A stretch of DNA of 64,000 nucleotides from assembly GCA_022747635.1 (NCBI GenBank), contig JAKTNV010000011.1:17025975-17089974 (forward strand), given 5' to 3'. The notes below the pieces were generated by a model. The model ran no database searches, was not told where the DNA came from, and worked only from the letters and a program-made list of their open reading frames with translations. This document shows positions 24,501-36,500 of this stretch, piece by piece. Position 1 is the first letter of the stretch, and every line of letters starts with the position of its first letter. The DNA is from Hetaerina americana (Eukaryota; Arthropoda; Insecta; Odonata; Calopterygidae). The position numbers and the translations under genes are program-made.

Positions 24501-27500
24501 AGTTGTTTTCTGGATCAGAGCATTTCATGTATAATGTTCCAAATTTGAATAGTTTTAACCATTTATTAAATAATGATGATATATGTGGCCCACTAATTAT
24601 TAGCATAAGTTATGATATATCATGCTTAACAAAGATAAATAATTCCAAACAGCTTTCTGTGCAAATGACTCCTTAAAAGTCTTGAAAAGAGCAGTCATTG
24701 GCCTTTAAAAATTAAAAATAAATAAAAACTTTGAATCATTGATTTGAGTAGCCAACCTTGTCTTGATAAATCATTACAAACTGCAGTAGTCATCATGAAT
24801 ACAGTGTTCTTTTCATTAATTGAACTTCAGAGGTATGCTATTTGTGTGATGCTCTTAGCATGAAAGTCAACGTTCTTTGATGCTCTACTAATTTGGGAAA
24901 AAATTAAATCGTTACTTATTTCTATGTACATGCAAAAACTTAAATAATAGTGCATGCAATTTGAAATGAAATTGTTTAACTGGTATATGTTGCTGAACCA
25001 CAGGCATTAACTGAAGCATCCATTTTGTGAACATGAGAATGCCTATTCAAATGAGAACATGTGCTGTTTGAATCCCATAGATGATGATTTTGTTTAATGA
25101 TTACCTAAAATAATTCCATGAATTATCTTTTTGTTGGATAATAGCCATTTCATTGTCTAATTAGATTCTTTGTCTCAGAACTTAGGTGATAGAAGCCAAA
25201 CTGTAACATCAAAGGAGATTAGTTTTATATTTATATTATTTGGTGGGTTTACATACTGAAATTTGTTGCCAATTTAAATGGATTCTTATTGTCATACCAA
25301 ATGAGACTTCTTAGTTGAATCCTTATCTTCATGCCTTCATGATACCCTGAATCCATGAAAAAATAACCATACCTTCAACAAGTACACCTATATGTATGTT
25401 ATTTAACAATGAAGTTCTTGGAAATTGGCGATTATAAAAAATATGATCAGTTAATAATATAATGTACAATGGTAATTTTTTTATTTAATTGGGAGCCTCT
25501 ATAGACCCCTTTTCTTATTTGGTGAAAATATCAGACTCCTGAATTCCATTTTTTTCATTATACCATATATATCACAAATATAAATTTCCTCCCAAAATTG
25601 AAACATCTCTTTGACACATATATCGCTAAGTTTTTTCAACTGTTGAACACATTTGTTCAAGGTATGCTGCCAAAGTTGTTGAAGTTGACTGGGAAGAAGA
25701 GGAAGTATTAGTACATTTTGAAAAGTGGTCATCAAGATTTGATGAGTGGATTTCAATGGATAGCCCAAGGTTACGACCCCCCACATTAGCTACTAACAGG
25801 TAGGACTTCCATTTTATTTTCTTCAAGCTATTAAAGCTATTTCACCATCACCTTACTTTCTCAGAGTTTATGCCAATACACTCCCATCTTGTGATTCCTT
25901 TCCCCTGGCTCTTTTTAATTCTTGACATAAATCTGCTCAGTGAGTGAAAATAGTGTCTCATTAGTTGTATGAGAGTCACCGGTTTTTTGATTGATCAAGA
26001 ATAGCAAAAAATTTCATTTTTTAGGGTATATTGTGAACCGGTGATTGCAATCTTCCATAAACAACCATTATTAACCAAGGAGAATTTTTAATGCCATCTT
26101 TGGGCCTATAGTCCATGATGCAAATTGAGGATATATTTATATAACCTTAATTTTTTTGCTTAAATAGCATAGCCAATCCCATAGTTCCTCTGAACTAATA
26201 TCTGCTGGACAATTTTAAGATCGTCCATTGTTAATGCAAAGTATTTAAATATGGAGTGTATAAATTTTGGAGTATAGTATTTTTATCTTCAGTTGATTTA
26301 ACCAGTATTTCATTCAGCTGTAGTATTTTAGGTGGTAGTTGTATTTTGTCATTGTGAAATTAAAGTATTGAGGCACTAAATCCTTATACAGTTACTTTAA
26401 CATTAACACTTGTTTTTGCCAGCTTTGTTTAATTTAGATTTGGATATAATGTTAACATGTCATGTAGATGGTTTAGTGTAGTCATGTCTGACACTTTTTC
26501 TTTGTAAATCTTTATATGTTCAAAATGATTAATTAGACAGAGGTATTTAAGATGTGGTCAGGATTTTTACATGATTTAATTTGTAAATTTGTAATCTTTT
26601 TTAGTTATTACTAAAGTTATTGTAAATTATTTAATTTTTTCAAACCAATAAATCGTTTATAATGGTAATAACAATTTCAACAGGAGCCACCCAAATGGGG
26701 ATTTTTTTAATAGTACAATGGCTGAGGGAAGTGTTTTATCATGTGTTTTTAATATCTCTTGCGAACATTTTCAGCTCTAGGTCAAAAAACAATCAATTCA
26801 GGGAGGGTGAAAAGGTGATGGCATTTTGGCTTGATCGCCAGAAGTATCCTGCCAAAGTATTGAAAGTTCTTCCCAATGGTAGGTCGAGTTTTTTGTGCTC
26901 AATTGCCAATATCTAATGTGTCATCATGCTACTGTTCTTAGGAAGTCATTGTAAATATTTGTTTCTTTGCAGATAATTATGAAATTATGTTTTATGATGG
27001 TTATACAAAAACTGTTTCCGGAAAAAGAATGGTGAAAGCGACTGAGAAGGAGCTAGAGAAAGCAAAAAAGGTATGATCTTTTTTATTTAGTATGAGTTGT
27101 GTGAAGTGTGAAGAAGGTTATGGATGATACCTGTGGTAGGTTTAATAGTGTTGTTCAGTCTAGGTAGTGAGAGAATTTTGAATAAGTTATGCCAAGGTGA
27201 TTTAGGAAGATTGAGTAATATGCAGCTATAAAGATTTATCGTATCGGAGTAATGATTATGTATGACCTGATTTCTCAGTTCCAAGTAATGCTGACAATAT
27301 CCTTGAATTTATTTTTTTCATTCAATTATGGATAAACTTTGTCAAATGCAAAAGTTCTAAAAGCAGTTGTGTAATATTTTATTGGATATTTTTTGTCAAA
27401 TTAATAATTTTATCCAAATAAATAGTTGCTCTTGTTTTTTTTCATCTTATGACAATTTTCATATTGATATTCCTTTCTGTCTAATATTATCACAGTGAAA

Positions 27501-30500
27501 GTTTTGCTGTGAAAGAATTGTAAGATAATAGTGAGGCAAGTGCAAGAGTGAATCAGACCATGAGTGTTTGGTTTGAAATAATGCATGGCTGTCCATAATT
27601 GTTTTTATGGGTGTGTGTGTGAGAGATATTTGCATGGAAAAGGCATGTGTAATGATTAAAGGTTTTAATGCACTTCTATTGCTGGCAAAGCAGTATTGCT
27701 AACTCCAACCCTATTAGATCAGCTGGTAGCTATGGAAAGCTGTAATAAGACATCGAAAAAGAATTGCATTGAGGGCAAATGCATCTAAAATAATGATTAT
27801 ATTTGAAGAAGTATGATGGTATAGTGAGTGCTCATGGCAAAAGAAATTGATGTCGATGATTTTTTGTATCATGGCAGAATAAATGAAATTTAACACAGGA
27901 TTAAGGAGGCAATTTAAAGATGTGAGTATAAGGAAATAGGGTATTGATAGTGTATTTGAAGAATATTAGAAGTGAATTTTTAATTATGGTACCATAATTG
28001 ACAGTTTTTTAAGTTTCATTTTATGGAAGTGAAAACTGAATTTGCGAGGATGAAGATGAATGTAAACTTTCCTAAATGTAGTTGGTTTTGGGGTGAATTT
28101 TATTTTTTGGCTACGTGGTAAAGAGAGGTTGAGAAATAATGAGTGGGTCTTGAAGATTTGTAGATTGGATTTGAGCAGACAGGTAGGAGAGGTTTTAAGA
28201 GAGAGAATAGGGTAAACTGAGAAAACCATTGGTAATTAGACTGGAAAGACGCTCGTGATGAGTAATATTAGGAGTTTTTGGGAGTGAATAGCATGTTTGA
28301 AGCAGAGTAACATGGCAGTTGTGATAGAATCATAGCAAGGTGAAAGTAGTGTGAAGGAAATTATTTAAAGGGAGTAAGCTTCTTATATAACTAAAAATAA
28401 GACTTTTTTTACCCCAACTGAAATGGAGACAGCGTGAGAAGTATATACTGTATTTTCAATCGATAACGCAAACCCAGAACTTGGCAGTTCTCATGAATTA
28501 GTATAGATACCACGTGCGCCCAGGGCTTCATAGTTTTCTTGATCATGTATAGAGGCCAAGAATCTGTGTGTGTGTATGTATATATGTATGAGTGTATACA
28601 GTATATATATGTATATTGTATGCACATATATATAATATATATATATGTGGGTCGCGGCAGTGGTAGAGCGTTGGACTGCTGACCGGAGGGTCCCGAGTTC
28701 GATTCCCGGGCAAGGCACTCTGGGCACCTGCAGCTCCACCCAAGCTATGTGATTTTTCAGGTACCAGGTCTTCCTGGGAAACCATAACCGGCACAGGGAA
28801 AGGAACTGGCCCCCCTATCCTGATGTGTGAATTTTCACACGCCGTATAGGGCTTAGTACTGGGTGATCTCTACCATCACCTACTAAACCAACCTTCGGGT
28901 TGATTACTGTGTTTATGGTTATATATATATATATATAACCATAAACCATATAATATTTATTTCAATCATTCAAAAAGGGCCAAAAATTAAGTTTCTGGAT
29001 TGTTGCACCAATGTGCAGCCTGTTAAAGCTGTTTTGTTGTGTGTGCCCTCCAGAAATAGGTGTTTGTCATTGATGCCATCAAATGTGATGTTTCAGCAGT
29101 CATACAGGTTGAAATGGAAAGCATCAGTTTATGTTAATTTAATGCTTTCAGGAAATGCCTAAGCCGAACATGTCGGGTCAGGCAGGTGAGACTCCTCCAG
29201 TTCAGCATACAAGCATTTTCACCGAAACGGACATTGGGACCAAAGAAGATAGGAGGCGGCGCAAGAGGAAACTGAATGTTGCAGGGTTGTTTTCGAAACA
29301 TCATCGCCAGAGTGCAACGAAGAAAGGGGAGGAGGAAGTAAAGAAAGTCATTGATGATAGTGTGAAAGAAGCGGAGCGAACTCCACAGAGTCTGGAAAAG
29401 AGTGACAGCAAAGGAGATTCCCAAAACGATGATGAAAGTCCTGAGGAAGGACGATTAGTGTACGACAGTGAGGATGACATGGAGGTAGGTGATGAGGAAT
29501 GGCTTTTGATTGGAATATTCATGGATTTGCACACCTGGAGCAGGTGACAGTTGATACCATTTTGTAATAAAAAATGCTTTTTTTTGTCATTTATTCAAGT
29601 TACTTTTTTTCAATCTTTATGGGAAAGTGTTTGCTAATTGTATTTTCCAAATATGTATTTACACTTTTGGTTGCATATGAAATAATTTTGGAGTTTTTTA
29701 TTTCAAGCCGTTAAGGTTTTTTGTGTAGGGAAGTGTTTGACGTGGGCACTTTTGGGGCTTGGCTAAGATTCGAGATGGTATTTTAAACTAAACTGGCTTG
29801 CAATAATGTACTTGTATCCTATCAAAAATATAGCAAAAACTGGAAAAATCAGGATTTTTTCGGAGAAGTTTCATGCATGCGGTCTTCATTTTTAATGCAT
29901 TTGAAATGAGGTTCTTTTAATCTCTCCTTTTCTTTCCCCAGGAGAATTCATACAGCCCCCAGCCTGTAGAACCCACGCCAGAGTCTTCAAGTCCACCACG
30001 CGGCAAAGGAATGAGGACTAAATTTAAGCCCCCATCGAAAGATATCAAGGAAACACAGTCATCGAGGAAAAGAAAAATCCAAGCAATGGATGACTCCAGT
30101 ACTGACTTCCTTCGTTTACGGTTCAAGAGTCGGAAAACCACTCCTGTTGCCAAAAAACGACTTGATCTTCCTGAAGAGAAGGAGACTGAAATTCAAGTGC
30201 CGTCGCCAGAACTCCCCAAACCATATAGTAGGTGTATCACATGGACTACTTAAACCCTTGTGAATATATGTTAGATTTTTGTTTAAATGTAATTTTGGGA
30301 GTGGACTTTTTCATTTTAAAATGATAGAAATGTGTCATTCCTGGCAGCAGGGTAAAAAAGTAGCTAATCATTTATACCCAAAACTAAAGCCTGGTAAAAG
30401 AAAAGATTTCTTGAGGGATGCATTAACTTCATTTATGTGTTTCTCTTGAAGGCTATTCTTAATTCTTTTAAGTTTTGTTGAATGTGGAAATTCTTTATTT

Positions 30501-33500
30501 TTCAGGGAAACAAATTAAGGAACCTATCCATGTGCCGGATAAGAGATTACCTGCCGGTTGGCGAAAGTTTGCCATTAAGAGGAAGATTGGTGCTTCTGCT
30601 GGGAAATGGGATATTTATATGCAAAGGTAAAAAAAGTTCCTGCTTCAACAGGACCTTAGTCTGTATGTTGTTTTTCAGGGCATTTTTTCTGTTGATCGGT
30701 TCATAATCCTCCTCTAGTCTGGTTACTTATATAAACATTAATTATTCTAAAATACATCTATTTAGTTAGCAGCAAAATCATGCTTTTTTTATTGACCTCA
30801 TTATAATAATTATTATTAAAAATACACATGTGCTGATAGACATTGTCAGGTGGCACCAAAACACAAATCTGTCAGGTGGCACCAAAACACAAATCTCTTT
30901 AACAAAACAAGTGAATCCCCATCCCATTTACAACCATTAATCAGCAAGAAAAAGAAAAGATAAATTAAAAAAAAATTAAGCTATTACATATAATACAATG
31001 CACCACACATCAATCAAGTTATTACATATATGCCTTACATCTATTCTTAAAAGTATACACTCTGTTCGGAAAGGGCTCTAATATTTTTGCAGGTAAGGTG
31101 TTCCACTCAACAATTGTTCTATTTAGAAAATAAATTTTTTTTATTTGTTCTCTGTGCCCGGCATTTTACCTTAAATTTGTGATCATTTCTGCCTATAAAA
31201 TTTGGGTTCCCCGCCTCTTTCCTAAGATCTGCCCAAGCTTCCTCCCCCTTCAGAATTCGGAACATTCCACAAAGTCTGCTTACTTTCCTTCTAGTTTCTA
31301 GAGGTTCCCACCCCAGCGTTTCTAGCATGTCAGACACACTCTCCATCCTCCTATGCTTCCCCAGTACATATCGGGCAGCCTTTCTTTGTACCTTTTCCAG
31401 TTTTTTAATATGACCTTCTTCATGAGGGTCCCATACAAGAGAAGCGTACTCTAAAATTGGTCTTATTAGGGTCTGATAAGCCTTCTCCTTGGTTGCTCTA
31501 ACGCTCCCTTTGAGGTTTCTCATCACCCAATGAAGAGTTTTGAAAGCTTTCTTATAGATGTACTCCACATTTAGCCCCCACCCTAAGTCCTTAGTTAAAT
31601 ATACACCTAAGTATTTGCAAGCTTCACTTCTAGGAATGACATTTTCTGAGAATTTATATTCCCTATTGTTTCCATTTACCTTATTGCTAGAAGTGATTGA
31701 TTTGCATTTGCTAACATTAATATCCATCCAATTTTTTGTCACCCAATCTGCCATTTTATTAATGTCCCTTTGAAGTTTGTCACGGTCTCTGTCATTTTCG
31801 ACTTTCCTGTAGATAATGCAGTCGTCTGCAAAAAGTCTTATCTGAGAATTTATATTTATTTGGAGGTCATTTATATATATATTAAAAACAAGAGCGGGCC
31901 AAGTACGCTTCCTTGTGGGACTCCTGATGTTACCCTTGTTTTTTCAGAATACACTTCTCCTAATTTGACCCTTTGTGTTCGACCTTCCATGAAATTTCTG
32001 ACCCAAGAGATTACTCTTCCATCTGTGTGTAGTGGCAATTGGCCCATCTTAAGCATTAAGCGATCGTGGTCAACTTTGTCAAAGGCTTTTGACAGGTCGA
32101 CTATTATAGCATCCACTTCTATTCCTGCATCCATAGAGTCGGATATTTCTTGGCAGAACCCTAATAGCTGAGTTTCGCAAGAGTGCCCTTTTCTAAAACC
32201 GTATTGGCGACTATACAACCAATTCTCACTCTCCCACAAGTCCCAGAGATAATCAGCCATTATCTTTTCTAATAGCTTGCATACAACTGATGTCAAGCTT
32301 ACCGGTCTATAATTATCAACTAGTGCCTTATCTCCTCCTTTGAAAATTGGCGTAACATATATTAGTCTGAATGTACAGTGGAACCTCAATTAACGAGCAC
32401 CTCTCACAGCAAGGGATTCTTGTAACGAGCAAAAATATTGGTCCGGAAAACAGCTGGCTTAGTGAGTGACTTTTTGCATAGAGAGTGACGAACAAAGGGG
32501 ATTTTCCGGATTCATTGTGGGCCTGCTATTGCAGTTTGTCTGTAGCACTCGTTCCACTAGCATCCTATCATCGCTAATGACAACACATTCATCCAAATGT
32601 ATGTTCAAACAATTATGAATGATTTTGTTGTGCAAAGTGTAATAATATTTTGTGATTAGTTTTAAAAGTGACCCCAAAGAAAAATTGTAAGAAGAAAGCC
32701 ATAAGTGAATAAAAATAAAAAAAACAGAAGTCGAAATTGAAAGTAAAACCATTGAAAATCGGGGAATAAGGCGTGAGCATGACTGATGTAGTATGCACAT
32801 CAACAACCAGTCGACTTCAACGATTGTCCTTTTCTTCAAGAACTTTGACATGATAGGAGATAGATGCTTCAAATATAATGAGACAGATATCTATGCAAAA
32901 CGATTACGTGTTCTCAACGATGTTGAAAGTTTGCTTCTCATATGCATAAGCAAAAATCAATTGCAATGCGACACCATTGAGGATAATGCAATTTTTGAGA
33001 AGGGCAAAGTGGTTTTTGCTGACCTTGTTAATAAGATGTCAGCATCATCAACAACCAAACAAATATTCAAGAGGAGCCGTGAATGGTTCAAGAAGTTAAT
33101 GAGAAGAATTATCATCCATGACATTGTGAGGCATGGTGAAACAGCAAACTCAGAGTCAAAGGTAGCAGAAAACTTCATCGGTGACTTCAAAAAGCGTGTA
33201 GATTCTGAGGTTACCTGCCACATCATGTTTTTAATTGTGACGAGACTGTTTTCTTCGGGAAGAAGATGTCAAAGCTAACCTATATTTGTGCACATAACAG
33301 TAGAAGATAATGTATTGCCCGACCAAAAGGCAATGAAATGCTATCTCACCATGCTATTTTGCACCAATGTGAGCAGCGATTTGAAGATCAAACCACTGCA
33401 TGTTTACCATTCAGAAAGTACTCGAGGCTTCAAGAAGTGTTTAGTCCAAAGCAGCAGGCTAAGTGAGATGTGTGTGGCAATATGGTGGAAGGTACAGCCA

Positions 33501-36500
33501 TATGTTGTGATAAATACAAAGACTACATGAAAGGCATGCCACAGCTCTCTCATTGAACTATATTAATGTGGTTTTTAAATATTTACGGTTGAAATGTATG
33601 TATTCCATTTTGGAATAATTCTGAAAATATTGGACACCAGAAATTTAGATGAAAATTTTGCTTCTTCAGAAAATATTATTGAAAAATGTAATGATTTATG
33701 ATAATGTTTTAATTTAATAAACATTTTACAAATAGTTTTTGCTCAATTAAACTGTAAAAATTAAGTCGCTCATTAATTTACATGCCACCAAACGTCACAC
33801 AAAATTAACATTGACAAGTTGGTTAAAACAAAATGCATGTTAATGCAGCATAAAATACCATAAGAAATAATTGATTAAATAGACACATTTTATTTCATCT
33901 AGGTTTAAAAACTCTAACTCTTGCATAAATGTTGTAATTAAAAGACATTGTATCTCAGGCAATTACCCTGCATAATCAGTGTGGATTATTTCCCATAGTT
34001 TTACTGGATTGGAATTTTTAGAAGGCACTTATTGTTGGGACAATGATGGTTTTGGTGGAATATTACCTTGGCATATTAAGCGGTATTGCATAGGTTGTAT
34101 ATCTACGAAAAAATGAGGAAAAAATTTCTACTAGTGTACCATAAACATCTGTAAACAATCAACCCTAAATTCTTCATTGGAATGACACACGGTTTCCATT
34201 TCCTGTCGTAAATAAGTTATTAATTTGAAAAAATGGCATATACAAACCTTTCTTTAAAAATATATCGTTCTTTTGAAATATTTTTAAACCTTATTAATAC
34301 AATCTGTGAGGGCTATTCAATAAATTTTTCATTGTTGACTTCCACTATATGCTTGGCAACCATTGTAAACAGTTACTCTTGGCATTAGTTTTGTTATGAT
34401 TAACAGACTGCTATCATCTACATTTTTTAAAAGTGTTTTTCAACTGAAAGACGAAGGTATATTTGATTAATTCTCATTAACAGCAATTGGTTAACTCTCA
34501 TTTATGAATTGTGTATTCTTAAAGTGGAATAAATTTTCCGATCATCTCCTAAGGTGTGAAATTAAATGCATTTTTCATATATATTTATTTCATATATATT
34601 TTCCCCCCTGCCACACACCTTTTTGGTGGCTTGCAGGGTATTGATGTAGATGTATATGTTGTGGGGTATTGTAGAATACATGTTTGGAATAGTGATTTTA
34701 ATATTTTGACTTTTTTGGAAAATTTTGTGTCTGATAAGAAAATATTACTGGAAAAATTCTTTAGCCAATGGCACACAATAATTAGTATTAGATTTCTTGC
34801 TCATTGATATAGCAGCTACTCGTGGTAAAGTGGACTTCATTTTCTATAAAATTTTGTTTACAGCTAGTATTTTTTCATTTTCATAGTTAATACCCATTTC
34901 TCAAAGCCGCATGCCCGTCTAAAAATTTGTTTTCTGTTCATAAACAGTATTCTAATAATAACAAAAAATAACTCACAAAAATTGTATCACTCTCGTTCAT
35001 TTCAGTGGCGGTGATTCAGAAAGCATTTCTAATGTTATGAAAGCTATCAACCTCGACTGTCTGTCAAGTTTCTTGTTCCTTAATAATAGTTTTTAGATAA
35101 TTATTTTCAGGTGTTAAACAGACTTGATGTATCTATAAACAGTATCCAGGTGTTGAAATATTCAGAAATATCAATGAAAAAATATGCCAAATTGTTTTTT
35201 CACTTGGATTTATTGTCTGTGTAACCAATGACTGCAGACATGCCATTTTACTTTTGATATTATTTCATTGAATTCTGAGAATGTTTAGTATTAAACTCCA
35301 AAAAACTGTGATTATTTTATTATTTGAAAAATGAAGAAATGCACTAATGAGTCTGTACTTAGCCCAATATTACTTCCTTCTTTCAGCCCTGATGGTCGAA
35401 AAATTCGATCTCCCCATGCTCTCCGTGCCTTCTTTGCCAAGCGGGGTGTTGACAATATAAATTTAGATCGGTTTGACTTTGCCCCGAGTAAGGCAGTATT
35501 TCCTCGGGATGGTGGTAGGCCTGCCCTTGCCCTCTCCCCCCAGGAGATACATGCTGCTCTAGAAGAAAAGACCCCTTCAAAACCTTCTAGTCCAGGGCCA
35601 CCGATGAGACTTTCTGCTGGGGGTCCCAAGGTTTTGCTTCCTAAGGTTCACTCTGGAGTTCATCCAGTAGCCAAAAGACTGAAGACGCTAATGCCCCGTG
35701 CCAGGAGTTCGACTGGAGAAGGCTCTGGAGAAATACCACTTCAGCCAGATAGTAGCTTTCCTGCTGACGTGACTGAAGCTGGTGGTGAGTGGTTCAATTC
35801 CATTTTTCTACTCTTTTTATGTTTTGCACTGTTTTATAAGGCTACATACTATTCCTGAAATTATTGTCCGCTAATTTAAATTATTTTTTGGATTGGATAA
35901 ATTAAAGGATTTTTTGTGCATATAATTTGAGTTTTATATGAGCCACTTGAATTTAAAAGGTAATTTCATGCTATATATAGTCAATCAAATTTTGATTTAT
36001 TTTCCCAAACATTTTGGCAGATCGATTTTGTTTTCATTATTCTATTACCTGGTAATTTCTACTGAGCAAGTCTCAATACATTTTTGACAGTGTTAAAGGG
36101 GTAGTATTCCTCAAAGTCATTTGTTATCTACCTCATAAAGGTGTTTTCGACAGTCTTTAGGGACTTTAATGCTTTGTGTTAACTTGTTTGCCCTATGTCA
36201 TTTCATTCTTCAGTTATTCATATGCTCAACCTTCTTTTATGGCATTCAAAAAGCTCTTCCTTGCTTACCTAATGTAGCCCTCATCTAGGCCTTTCACATC
36301 CCACCACAGTAAACCCTTGCTAATCCTGACTATTTGAGGTCGGAGGTTGTCCTGTTTAGATGAACTCTGGGTTGCTTTTTACACATGAGTTCATTAGCTT
36401 CACATTGACGTATGAAAAGTAACTTAATGTGATATATAGCCAATCAAATTTTGATTGTTCCCTAGCTTTCGTTGTACTATGCGGCGTATTCGAAAAATGT

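Noticed and set aside
27480..28400. Purine-rich + strand stretch as a decayed gene or LINE
   Set aside because: No RT or other motif could be read in any frame; probably compositional bias.
28648..28720. tRNA gene call on SINE heads (also 4550-4620)
   Set aside because: A and B boxes are present, but the acceptor stem does not close and the same head is followed by the same SINE body in several copies.
29134..29534. Long - strand frames opposite exons 7, 10 and 12
   Set aside because: They mirror real coding exons on the + strand and show no family motif.
34300..34360. TGAGGGCTATTCAATAAATT as a mariner TIR
   Set aside because: No second end and no transposase remnant nearby.
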